DNA from: Euryarchaeota archaeon UBA170
GTDB lineage: Archaea > Thermoplasmatota > Poseidoniia > Poseidoniales > Thalassarchaeaceae
Reading direction: 5' to 3'
Assembly (NCBI GenBank): GCA_002499345.1
Contig: DALF01000009.1
Location: forward strand, 1 to 12,810
Length of the DNA: 12,810 nt
Each line of letters begins with the position of its first letter. Position 1 is the stretch's first letter. Positions 1-7,190 of the stretch are shown in pieces. A model generated the notes under the pieces. That model was not told where the DNA came from and did not search any database. It worked only from the letters and a program-made list of their open reading frames with translations. The translations under genes and the position numbers were made by a program.

Positions 1-159
1 GGTTCATCAGGAAACTGTGGTGATGGAATTGACAATGATAATGGAGGACAGTCCGATGAGGATGATCCTGATTGCTATAATAATCCAGAGATATGGGAGG
101 GGTATGACGAAGATCGAAAAGAGGAGAATCGAGATAACGACCCACCCGGTGGGAGATAG
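1..159 (+). CDS. C-terminal end of an Asp/Cys-rich secreted protein (5' truncated)
   Basis: Frame 1 is open from the first base to a TAG at 157-159, giving 52 codons that belong to a gene starting before the window. The visible tail is strongly acidic. It contains two cysteines (residues 6 and 25 of the fragment) framing an Asp/Asn/Gly-rich stretch, CGDGIDNDN followed by DEDDPDC, and then a hydrophilic tail ending PPGGR. This Cys-DGIDND-...-DPDC pattern is a known calcium-binding-like repeat in large secreted or surface proteins of marine archaea and some bacteria. No membrane anchor is visible after it. The ORF ends 10 nt before the dCMP deaminase start, so the two could share a transcript. 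The function of the full protein cannot be told from this fragment. Confidence 0.7.
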   Translation, partial: GSSGNCGDGIDNDNGGQSDEDDPDCYNNPEIWEGYDEDRKEENRDNDPPGGR

Positions 160-160
160 T

Positions 161-165
161 GGTGA
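161..165 (+). promoter_or_regulatory. Shine-Dalgarno site for dCMP deaminase
   Basis: GGTGA lies 4 nt before the ATG at 170 and can pair with the archaeal 16S 3' end (core UCACCUCC). It supports a start at 170 rather than the more upstream in-frame ATGs, which lie inside the preceding gene's coding frame. Confidence 0.55.
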
Positions 166-169
166 TAAC

Positions 170-607
170 ATGGGAGACAAGTGGGATAAGAGATTCATAG
201 AGCTGGCAAAGCATATTTCACTATGGAGCAAAGACCCCTCCACTAAGGTTGGGTGCGTGGTTGTCGGTGGCGATAGGGAGATCAGGTCTACAGGATTCAA
301 TGGATTCCCAAGAGGAATAGAGGACGACGAAACCAGACTTTCAGATCGTTCTCTGAAGTATCCACTGATTTGCCATGCTGAAGAGAATGCCATAATGCAT
401 GCTGCGAGAGTTGGTGTGTCTCTCAAGGGAAATACTGCTTACGTAACATGGCCGCCCTGTTCGAGATGTACTAGATCGTTAATTCAGGCAGGGATAAATG
501 AGGTTGTTTTCCCGAAGAGTCTGGAAATACCGGAAAGATGGGAAGAAGACTTCTCGATAGCGATGTCAATGATGTCCGAAGCTCAGATAACTGTCAGACA
601 GGTTTAG
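170..607 (+). CDS. Deoxycytidylate (dCMP) deaminase
   Basis: Zinc-dependent deaminase predicted to convert dCMP to dUMP, supplying the thymidylate pathway in the cytoplasm. The 145-residue product has the cytidine/deoxycytidylate deaminase signature: HAEENAI (zinc ligand His69, proton-shuttle Glu71) and PPCSRC (zinc ligands Cys97 and Cys100). The N-terminal stretch has the DPSTKVG and GFNGFPRG motifs typical of dCMP deaminases rather than of cytidine or tRNA deaminases. The frame is open back to base 17, but those codons overlap another coding frame and encode an implausible leader. The ATG at 170 has an SD site and gives the usual family length. The 3' end overlaps the convergent kinase gene by 14 bp. 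A ComEB-type label would mean the same family. Confidence 0.93.
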   Translation: MGDKWDKRFIELAKHISLWSKDPSTKVGCVVVGGDREIRSTGFNGFPRGIEDDETRLSDRSLKYPLICHAEENAIMHAARVGVSLKGNTAYVTWPPCSRCTRSLIQAGINEVVFPKSLEIPERWEEDFSIAMSMMSEAQITVRQV

Positions 608-1145
608 TTAGTCTGATCCATAACTCATCCAAATCAGAGTATAATTCTTCCAGCCCGCCGTTGTTTAATATTACCAAGTCCGCCATCTCAGCTGTAGCAT
701 TAAGCGCCTGTCCAGCCTCATCTAGGGCAACTTCTTCAGATTTCTCTTGAGCCAGAAAAGTCTCCTTTTTACTTGGGTCACCGGTCCTCCCTCGACTCTG
801 TGACCTACTCCACCTCGAGTCTACCCCTGCCTTTATCTCAATCAGAATAAAATCACTCCTATTCCGCAATACTTCGACCTCTCCGGGAGTTCTAATGGAA
901 TCAATGACAGCATCCTCTCCATCTAAGGCATCCAGGAGCATTTCCGCAAGTATACCCGCACCGCCCTTTCGTCGTAGCTCCCTCCCTCCTTCTATCAAAG
1001 AATCCCTGCTCTCTGGAATACCTTGCTCGGTCAGCCAAGATCTTATTGAATCCGAGCACGAAGCAGCCCTGACCCCCTTCGAGGAAAACCAGCTTACCAC
1101 TGTCGTTTTTCCCGAGGCATTACGCCCAGTAAGCCCCACAAGCAT
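594..1145 (-). CDS. P-loop nucleotide kinase, dephospho-CoA-kinase-like / NMP-kinase-like
   Basis: A 183-residue P-loop kinase of the adenylate kinase / dephospho-CoA kinase class. The Walker A motif GRNASGKTT lies at residues 7-15, right after the first beta strand. A second strand ends in the VIDSIRTPGEVEVLR segment, a substrate-side motif seen in dephospho-CoA-kinase-like proteins. A lid-like segment SRSQSRGRTGDPSKKE follows, then a final VILNNG strand as in NMP kinases. The substrate is not settled by sequence: dephospho-CoA, a deoxynucleoside monophosphate, or neither. The ATG at 1145 is the natural start because the P-loop follows directly; no SD is visible. The gene lies 33 nt downstream of the helicase on the same strand, so it is probably last in that operon. 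It overlaps the end of the dCMP deaminase. Class is confident, exact role is not. Confidence 0.75.
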   Translation of the reverse strand: MLVGLTGRNASGKTTVVSWFSSKGVRAASCSDSIRSWLTEQGIPESRDSLIEGGRELRRKGGAGILAEMLLDALDGEDAVIDSIRTPGEVEVLRNRSDFILIEIKAGVDSRWSRSQSRGRTGDPSKKETFLAQEKSEEVALDEAGQALNATAEMADLVILNNGGLEELYSDLDELWIRLTKPV

Positions 1146-1178
1146 GTGTCTGCGAAGGCATACCAGAGATAGTGGTTT

Positions 1179-4178
1179 CTAGCGCCAGAAGGGACGGGTT
1201 CTAGCATATTGTAACTCTGCATTGTGAATTGCTCGGAGTAATCTAATCCTGTCTCCCGCAGGTCCTCTCAGAATTCTGGTAGCTGTCTCTTCTCCAATTC
1301 CTCTACCCATCAGGCACAATATGGCATCATGGCCATGCGTCCTAACAAGCTCAGCGTTCCTCTGTACCTTACCCGAAATTTTTTGTTCCGTGCTCTCAAT
1401 CCTATCCATCAATGATTTCTCCGCCCTCTCTGGAGCGCACGCTAGCATCGTTCCCCCACAGGTCGAACAGGGCTCAACAACAACTATCCTTTCCACTCTC
1501 CTTCTCTTTTTTCCATGACAGTTTAGACAGATAAGTACTGCCCTTTCGTTGAGTAGCCTAGTTTCCAACCTCTCTCGAATCTCAGTATCGCTCCATGCTG
1601 GGAGAAGCAAGTCCATTTCCGCTCTAGGAGATCTACCCAGTCTTCCCGGTGGAGTGTTAAATACACGAACGTCCCCATTTGAAATTTCCTTGAGAAGATC
1701 CTGAGTTCCTTCTATGTCCATTCTTTCATGAAATAGCTTCTCAAGAGATTCTTCGATAACCGGAGTCCCTCTGTATCTTTGCATCAAACCCTCGAGGTTT
1801 ACTTTCCTTGGATCAGTTCCTTTCTCTAGAATCCCCATTTTTCTAGCCACCTGAACTACTCTCCACCTTATCGCTCTTCCATTGGGTATAGTCATCCACA
1901 TTATGGACGGAACGGAAGAAGGAGGAGTCTCCAAAAGGAGTTTAACAACATCACTGGGATTCAGTGAAGGAACTTGTAGAGAGACTCTGTAGGGGTCAAT
2001 TGTTGATCTCCCCATTTTACCATCTTTTAGTGATCCCATTGCTTGTAAGAAGTGTCCTAGAGTCTCATTCACCCTAGAACCTCTGCAGGTGTTAACAATC
2101 ACAGCACCATCACTCTCTGAGACTGTTACAGTCCTGTCATCAGGGATCACTCCGGATGAATCATAGTGCTCAGTCACAGTACTAATTAGATGATTACGGG
2201 CCTCATCCGAAAGAGGGTAATCTTCCAAATCTCTTACATCATCCTCCATGGCACCTATGGCGACTGCGATAGATCTCCTAAGCACTCCAACCTCCTTGGC
2301 TACTTCCATTGGTACGGGAGGCAGTTCTCCCGACCAGACGGGAACCTCCCCGGAATCCTTTATTGGAATTACCAGGATCTCTTCCTGATCAGGATCAGCA
2401 TCTACAATCTGCCATGTTCTTCCTGCCATAACGAATGTCCTACTCTTCCTCTTGCCCCCGTCTTCCTCACCTCCCAATGAAAGAACAAACGCCTCATCAA
2501 CAGAACCCAGCACACCTCTACCAACCGCATCTCTTACTCTGTATGATAACTCATCTGGAATCATGGAAATATGATCAACCCTATTCCTCCCAAGTCTTCC
2601 TGAAGGTGAGAACCAGCCATTTTTCAGAATATCTGGAAGTCCTTTGATTAATTGATTCCTCCATCTAACCTTATCGATATCAGAATGTTCAATTTCCCAA
2701 GACGGCCTCTCTGATGGTGCGTCTCCTTCGGTTCTCTCTGACAATTCAAACCAAAGTTTTCTCGGCCAAGATGTCACGTCAGAATCAAGAGGATTATCTA
2801 CGAAGTTTAACATCCATCTGTCACTGAGTACCCTTAGAAGAGAGACACTGTTCTCCCTATTCCAATCCTTGAAAATAGAGCATCTTCCGACTATCTTCGT
2901 AGCTAAGTCAACAGGTACAACGCCTCTTTCTATTGACATCTGTAGGAACTGATTAGCAGCAACTATTCCAGGATTAGTCCTCCATTCAACCCCTTCAAGC
3001 TCCCCGGCCATCGCCCTCCTAGCGATTACGGCGCCCTCTGCAACCTCATCTGTCTCCCATGCCAAAAGCTCACCTCTACCTGTTCCTCCAATGACATGCT
3101 CGGCCCTCCCCATCCTCTGAAGCAATCTATCTACAGCTCTCGGACTCTGAATTTGATGTACTCTTTTTATCGATCCAATATCAATACCAAGCTCAAGACT
3201 GCTGGTGCAGACTATTGCATTCAACTCGCCATTTCTTAGGCCATCCTCCATTTTTTTCCTAGTTTCAGCAGCTAGACTTCCATGATGTACTCCCAGCAAA
3301 ATATTCTCATTCAAGCTACGTAATCTTTGAGAAACAGATTCCGCAGCATTACGCGAATTTACGAATACTAGTGCAGGATATTCCTCCGATAGCGATTTTG
3401 CAAGCCTCCTATGCGCCGCTACAGAGTGAGGAGAACTAGCCCAAACTACAGACTCCGCCTCGTCAGACGGAGTGGGGTCCTCTCTATGGACCACTACCTG
3501 GGTAGATCTCGGGGAGGGTCCAATTATGGGAACCGCGTCTTTCGAAAGCCACTTTGCAGTCTCGTTCGGATTTCCAACCGTAGCTGATAAGCCAATTCTT
3601 TGGAAGCTATCTGGACAGTACTCAGCTATTCTCTCAAGACCGACTAGTAGTTGGGCACCCCTTTCAGAAGAAGCCAGATCGTGTACTTCGTCCAATATCA
3701 CTGCATTCAACCCAGAGAGATGCCTTCTCAATCTGCTTCCGAGTAGCATTATCTGTGCTGTCTCAGGAGTGGTAATGAGTAGATTTGGGGGATTCTTGGA
3801 CTGTTTGGTCCTCTCCTTTTGTGACGTATCGCCATGTCTTAGGCCCACACTAATGCCTAGAGGTTCAAGCATTTCTCCGAGTCTTCTATCGATATCCCTG
3901 TTCAGTGCCCTTAGTGGTGTTATGTAGAGTATTGAGAGTCCCTCCCACCCCTCGTTCATGAATCTTGAAGCCAGAGGCAGTATTGCCGCCTCTGTCTTTC
4001 CACTCCCTGTCGGAGAAACCAAAACTCTATCATGGCCCAAAACCAAATCCTTCATGGAGAGTCTCTGAATCGAAGAAAGTGTCCAATTCCTACTATCTAT
4101 GAGGTCCCTTACCTTGGGATGAAGAAAATCCATACTGGTAACTCCGTAATTATCAATTAATGCCCATGAATTATTCAT
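1179..4178 (-). CDS. lhr: Lhr-family superfamily 2 helicase
   Basis: ATP-dependent nucleic-acid helicase of 999 residues. The two RecA-like domains carry all main motifs: Q38 in a Q-like motif, Walker A SPTGSGKT (55-62), motif Ia TPLRALNRD, Ib TTPET, DEVH box (163-166), SAT (198-200), motif IV FVNSRN, motif V SSLELGIDIG, and motif VI QRMGRAEH (354-361). The QRxGRxxH form and the long tail fit the Lhr (large helicase-related) group, whose members act on DNA or RNA-DNA hybrids in repair or RNA processing. Near the C-terminus four cysteines (884, 887, 904, 907) form a probable zinc ribbon, followed by a helical GRGIGEETATRIL segment. The first ATG overlaps the upstream stop as ATGA, suggesting translational coupling. 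A second ATG at 4133 (Met16) has its own GGAG and may be the real start. The kinase gene lies 33 nt downstream. Confidence 0.92.
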   Translation of the reverse strand: MNNSWALIDNYGVTSMDFLHPKVRDLIDSRNWTLSSIQRLSMKDLVLGHDRVLVSPTGSGKTEAAILPLASRFMNEGWEGLSILYITPLRALNRDIDRRLGEMLEPLGISVGLRHGDTSQKERTKQSKNPPNLLITTPETAQIMLLGSRLRRHLSGLNAVILDEVHDLASSERGAQLLVGLERIAEYCPDSFQRIGLSATVGNPNETAKWLSKDAVPIIGPSPRSTQVVVHREDPTPSDEAESVVWASSPHSVAAHRRLAKSLSEEYPALVFVNSRNAAESVSQRLRSLNENILLGVHHGSLAAETRKKMEDGLRNGELNAIVCTSSLELGIDIGSIKRVHQIQSPRAVDRLLQRMGRAEHVIGGTGRGELLAWETDEVAEGAVIARRAMAGELEGVEWRTNPGIVAANQFLQMSIERGVVPVDLATKIVGRCSIFKDWNRENSVSLLRVLSDRWMLNFVDNPLDSDVTSWPRKLWFELSERTEGDAPSERPSWEIEHSDIDKVRWRNQLIKGLPDILKNGWFSPSGRLGRNRVDHISMIPDELSYRVRDAVGRGVLGSVDEAFVLSLGGEEDGGKRKSRTFVMAGRTWQIVDADPDQEEILVIPIKDSGEVPVWSGELPPVPMEVAKEVGVLRRSIAVAIGAMEDDVRDLEDYPLSDEARNHLISTVTEHYDSSGVIPDDRTVTVSESDGAVIVNTCRGSRVNETLGHFLQAMGSLKDGKMGRSTIDPYRVSLQVPSLNPSDVVKLLLETPPSSVPSIMWMTIPNGRAIRWRVVQVARKMGILEKGTDPRKVNLEGLMQRYRGTPVIEESLEKLFHERMDIEGTQDLLKEISNGDVRVFNTPPGRLGRSPRAEMDLLLPAWSDTEIRERLETRLLNERAVLICLNCHGKKRRRVERIVVVEPCSTCGGTMLACAPERAEKSLMDRIESTEQKISGKVQRNAELVRTHGHDAILCLMGRGIGEETATRILRGPAGDRIRLLRAIHNAELQYARTRPFWR
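4142..4145 (-). promoter_or_regulatory. Possible Shine-Dalgarno for an internal helicase start
   Basis: On the minus strand GGAG lies 8 nt before an in-frame ATG at 4133-4131 (Met16 of the helicase). The upstream ATG at 4178 has no SD of its own. Starting at Met16 gives MDFLHPKVRDL, a normal-looking Lhr N-terminus. Which start is used is undecided. Confidence 0.4.
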
Positions 4179-5479
4179 GGATGTGGGGGAATATCATCAG
4201 ACCAGTGTGCCATGTCATTGAGAGTCTTAGTAACATTCGTAACCTCGCCTTGCTCCCAATAATCTACCCCTAAGAATGTTGGTCTGTCTCCAACTTGTTC
4301 CCAGCATAATAGCGCTCTATTCAACAGTGTACTGTATTCATTGACTTCTTCTGCCTTTGTAGCATCAGATAAACCGAAAGTACTCAACCAATTATTCAAA
4401 TGCCAAACGGGCTGTTCTGAATCTCCTCTCCCGACATTACAACTCATATCATCAGCATTTTCCTCCCCATAAGGAGTATCCCAAGTATGCCTCCACGCTG
4501 ACATTAATTCGGAATAATTCTCTTGGTATTCATATTGAATAAATACAACCATATTTTTTCCAGAGAGGGACAAATCCCCAATCGACGGCCATGGATCTCC
4601 TAATTCATGCACGTAGGCCTTTTCCAGAATACCAGTAACATTTAACAGATATTCTAGATGATCCCCCGGAATCTGGTTTTCGAAAAGAAAGCTTACGACA
4701 TCGCCACTACTGTTATTATGAAGGGAATTAAGAGTTCTGAGCCACGAAAAAGCATCAACACTACCAAACAAGCAGGGGTGTATAACCCCCCCTCCTGAAC
4801 TGTGACAGAATACCACATCTTCCTTTTCATTCTGTGATCCCATTTGGTGATGAGGATCTAACATAAATGATCTTATTCCTCCTTCCCACTGACTCTGTAA
4901 CCCGGTTAGATGGTTTATTCCAGCCAAGACCCCGTCTTCTGGGGTCGAATAGGCGTTATGTGCCTCTGCAAAAGTGAAATCGTCATATGTTCTGAGACAA
5001 TACTCAGCCTTTCCGTGACATGAGATGTAGTCGTCCCTATCCAGGTGATCGAAACCCCTGGATTGCTCCCAATCGTTGGGGAGGCCATCTCCATCAGCAT
5101 CCTTATCCAGTGAATCACAAATCATATCTTCATCATAATCTGCAGGAACTGAGCTATTGTCAAGAGGATCAGTGGAGCAATCTAATTCTGTGAAATCTCC
5201 CCAAAGGTCACCATCGTCGTCGCTATCAAGAAAATCACAAACCAAGTCTCCATCTATATCCGATGGAACACTAATCGATATGAGGGGATCTGTACTACAA
5301 TTAAGCTCAACGTTATTGGCCCATCCATCTCCGTCAATATCCAAATCTTCACTGTCTGATATGCCATCCCCATCTAGGTCAGGAGGGCTTGACATACATC
5401 CAGAAGTGAGAATAAAAATGACAGCTATCACTGGTAGGACGTGGCTTTTCATCAAACGTCCATGACACGGTCTTCTCAT
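4175..5479 (-). CDS. Secreted lipoprotein with calcium repeats and PI-PLC X-like phosphodiesterase domain
   Basis: The N-terminus is a lipoprotein signal peptide: hydrophobic stretch VLPVIAVIFI, then LTSGC with Cys28 as the likely lipidated residue. Met10 (ATG at 5452) is an equally good start. Residues about 34-150 form TSP3-like acidic repeats (DLDGDGISD, DSDDDGD, DADGDG) that should bind calcium. Residues about 165-434 resemble the PI-PLC X / PLC-like phosphodiesterase TIM barrel: AEAHNAYS (candidate catalytic His174 with Asn175), GGIRSFMLDPH (Asp208), VVFCHSS (candidate His226), SFLFENQ (Glu267), and a late TFLGVDYWEQG strand. Such enzymes cleave phosphodiester head groups, but the substrate here is unknown; archaeal membranes contain ether-linked inositol lipids. 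It sits outside the membrane, probably lipid-anchored. Its stop overlaps the helicase ATG. It is divergent from the four-TM gene with 81 bp between. Confidence 0.78.
   Translation of the reverse strand: MRRPCHGRLMKSHVLPVIAVIFILTSGCMSSPPDLDGDGISDSEDLDIDGDGWANNVELNCSTDPLISISVPSDIDGDLVCDFLDSDDDGDLWGDFTELDCSTDPLDNSSVPADYDEDMICDSLDKDADGDGLPNDWEQSRGFDHLDRDDYISCHGKAEYCLRTYDDFTFAEAHNAYSTPEDGVLAGINHLTGLQSQWEGGIRSFMLDPHHQMGSQNEKEDVVFCHSSGGGVIHPCLFGSVDAFSWLRTLNSLHNNSSGDVVSFLFENQIPGDHLEYLLNVTGILEKAYVHELGDPWPSIGDLSLSGKNMVVFIQYEYQENYSELMSAWRHTWDTPYGEENADDMSCNVGRGDSEQPVWHLNNWLSTFGLSDATKAEEVNEYSTLLNRALLCWEQVGDRPTFLGVDYWEQGEVTNVTKTLNDMAHWSDDIPPHP
5075..5314 (-). repeat. Two tandem 40-residue (120-bp) calcium-repeat units inside the lipoprotein gene
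   Basis: Residues 56-95 and 96-135 of the lipoprotein align without gaps at a period of 40: Glu58/Glu98, the CSTDPL motifs (Cys61/Cys101), SVP then Asp (Asp74/Asp114), Cys81/Cys121, and the DxDxDGD cores. A partial first unit (DLDGDGISD, DIDGDG) precedes them. The paired cysteines in each unit may form disulfides outside the cell. Similarity is clear at protein level and looser in the DNA, so the duplication is not very recent. Confidence 0.75.
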
Positions 5480-5560
5480 GAACCAATCGGAGAAAGATAC
5501 TGAAATTAGATGAACGCATATGGGAAGTAACTAATCGTATGTGCTAAGTCGAATACTTCA

Positions 5561-6376
5561 ATGGCTAGCGGAAGGAGTAGGAAGGGTTTCTTCAACAGGT
5601 GGTGGGAATCGAAGAAAGATAGTCAATTTCAGATAGTGACGTATGTAACAATTCTCTCCACCGCTTCTGTCTTGTGGGGCTTCATATTCATTTTCATGCT
5701 CGGAGGTGCGTCCGATCCTGAACATCAAGAATTCATGCTACCATTCAGCTGGCTCTGTTTGGCTCTCGGCTCAGTAATCTCCATCTATGCCGTCCCAGAG
5801 TTCAGCTTCTATTGGTCACAGAGAAATATCCTGGAAGATATTCTCGCATTAGATGCAAGAACTGAGATAATCAGAAGGAGGAAGGAGGGAGAAGAAGCGG
5901 CCGAAATATTGGGGCCTAAATATCAATCAAGGCTGATGGGCCTTTACGATAATTTCCAAATCAGAGGAGGAAAGAGATTCAAGGTTGACTCTTCTCCACC
6001 GCTTAATGAACGTAGCGAGAAAGCTCAACCAGTAAAAGAGAAAATTGAGTATGAGTGGTGGATAACAGAGAGCTCACGACTATCTGGCCGACTTCCCGGA
6101 TTGCCCTCCCTTAAGACTAAGAAGATCAATAGAATGATTATCGTTTTATGTTCATCTGCCGTTGCTCTGCTATGTATCAATTCGATCTTCGGTTTATCTA
6201 TGGGAATGGGTGGCATAAACCACAAAACCATAGATCTTTCAGCATACCTCCTCGCTATGGAAATCACCTCTTTCTCTCCTCCACATTTAGATTCTGTGAG
6301 CTTGCTACTAATCGCCTTCTTCTCCATATTATTGAACTTTACAAGACCACTCAGGAATTATCATGAGGAGGAGTGA
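5561..6376 (+). CDS. Four-TM membrane protein of unknown function
   Basis: I do not recognise this 271-residue protein. It has a basic, Trp-containing N-terminus, two membrane helices at about 24-49 and 58-80, and a long charged central loop (81-189). The loop includes an Arg/Glu-rich helix (DARTEIIRRRKEGEEAAEI) and a segment rich in Trp, Glu and Ser. Two more helices follow at about 190-213 and 243-260, with a short acidic tail. The positive-inside rule puts both ends and the central loop in the cytoplasm. It has no SD, so its mRNA may be leaderless. Its stop is 1 nt before the signal peptidase start, and the peptidase SD lies within its last codons. The two are therefore surely co-transcribed, and this protein may act in or near protein export, but that is inference from context only. 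Confidence 0.72.
   Translation: MASGRSRKGFFNRWWESKKDSQFQIVTYVTILSTASVLWGFIFIFMLGGASDPEHQEFMLPFSWLCLALGSVISIYAVPEFSFYWSQRNILEDILALDARTEIIRRRKEGEEAAEILGPKYQSRLMGLYDNFQIRGGKRFKVDSSPPLNERSEKAQPVKEKIEYEWWITESSRLSGRLPGLPSLKTKKINRMIIVLCSSAVALLCINSIFGLSMGMGGINHKTIDLSAYLLAMEITSFSPPHLDSVSLLLIAFFSILLNFTRPLRNYHEEE
6366..6371 (+). promoter_or_regulatory. Strong Shine-Dalgarno deciding the signal peptidase start
   Basis: AGGAGG is followed by a 6-nt spacer and then ATG at 6378. An earlier in-frame ATG at 6363 precedes the SD and lies inside the upstream gene, so 6378 is the better start. The SD overlaps the Glu-Glu-Glu-stop codons of the upstream gene. Confidence 0.8.
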
Positions 6377-6377
6377 C

Positions 6378-7190
6378 ATGTCCAATGCACTAGTCAGAGA
6401 AATCTTTCTTGCAGTAGGGCTAGTCGTACTATTACTCGGATCGATGTTCCTCTCAACTGGGTCTTTCCCTCCAATGGTTGTAGTAGAGTCTGGCTCAATG
6501 ATGCATGACGACGAGGGGCAAATAGGCGTAATAGATCCAGGAGATCTTGTGCTAGTTATTAATCCTGAAAGAAAGAACGTAGTCACATTTGTTGAGGCTA
6601 CAGACCCACTGGATGATAATTTTGGTTATGAGTCACATGGGATGGGAGGGGATGTCATTGTATTCAAGAAAAATGGAGGTACAGATACTCCTGTCATCCA
6701 CAGGGCGTTATTGAAGGCCATTGCGAACGAATCTGGAGGATGGGATGTACCGGGGACTACATTGTTAGGTGTACAAAGTATCAATTGGACTCTTGAATAT
6801 GCATGTGAATCATACCATGGTAATGACTACGATCTCAGAATAGAAAATTGGGTCCCCGCACATGAAGGATACCTGACTACTGGTGATAATGAGGATAGTA
6901 ATGGATGCAGAATTGATCAATTATCTGCAACAGGGCAGGATGGTAGGAATGGACTGCTTGATGAGAACAATAACCCTGTTACCGCTGTCAAGGATGAGTG
7001 GATAATTGGAATCGCCTCAACTGAGATACCTTGGATTGGTGCGGCCAAGTTATTCTTTTCACCTCCTCCTTCTGCTTCCTACGTTACCGATAAAACATGG
7101 ACAATGTTAGGACTTGTTATCGCTTCAATTTTAATAGCCCCCAGTGTCGTCGAAGCACTTCAAACCAATAAATCGACGGAAGAGGAATAA
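6378..7190 (+). CDS. Type I signal peptidase, archaeal (Sec11/S26B-like)
   Basis: Membrane serine protease that removes signal peptides from exported proteins. In the 270-residue form starting at the SD-supported ATG, an N-terminal membrane helix (about 7-27) leads into VVVESGSMMH, where Ser40 before Met41 is the expected nucleophile. VIHRAL carries His108, the archaeal and eukaryotic ER replacement for bacterial Lys. TTGDNED provides Asp170 as in the conserved GDN box. A final helix (about 241-259) suggests a second membrane crossing. The protein is longer than a minimal archaeal signal peptidase. The extra length lies mostly between His108 and Asp170 and just after it, and carries two cysteines (143, 177) that could pair outside the cell. 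It follows the four-TM gene by 1 nt, and its stop touches the convergent site-2 protease stop. Confidence 0.9.
   Translation: MSNALVREIFLAVGLVVLLLGSMFLSTGSFPPMVVVESGSMMHDDEGQIGVIDPGDLVLVINPERKNVVTFVEATDPLDDNFGYESHGMGGDVIVFKKNGGTDTPVIHRALLKAIANESGGWDVPGTTLLGVQSINWTLEYACESYHGNDYDLRIENWVPAHEGYLTTGDNEDSNGCRIDQLSATGQDGRNGLLDENNNPVTAVKDEWIIGIASTEIPWIGAAKLFFSPPPSASYVTDKTWTMLGLVIASILIAPSVVEALQTNKSTEEE

Noticed and set aside
17..169. N-terminal extension of the dCMP deaminase to the ATG at 17
   Set aside because: The same bases encode an acidic Cys/Asp repeat tail in frame 1; the extension is unlike any deaminase, and an SD precedes the ATG at 170.
7..426. 139-codon minus-strand ORF opposite the dCMP deaminase
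   Set aside because: It is antisense to a well-supported enzyme and to the acidic protein tail, is Ser/Ile/Leu-rich, and has no recognisable motif.
170..1145. Anti-phage deaminase defence system
   Set aside because: The deaminase is a normal-length housekeeping type and is not fused to the kinase; no other defence gene is nearby.
895..1182. 95-codon plus-strand ORF opposite the P-loop kinase
   Set aside because: Low-complexity Ser/Pro-rich translation, antisense to a gene with a clear Walker A motif.
3472..3927. 151-codon plus-strand ORF opposite the helicase
   Set aside because: Lies over conserved helicase motifs on the other strand; its own translation shows no domain.
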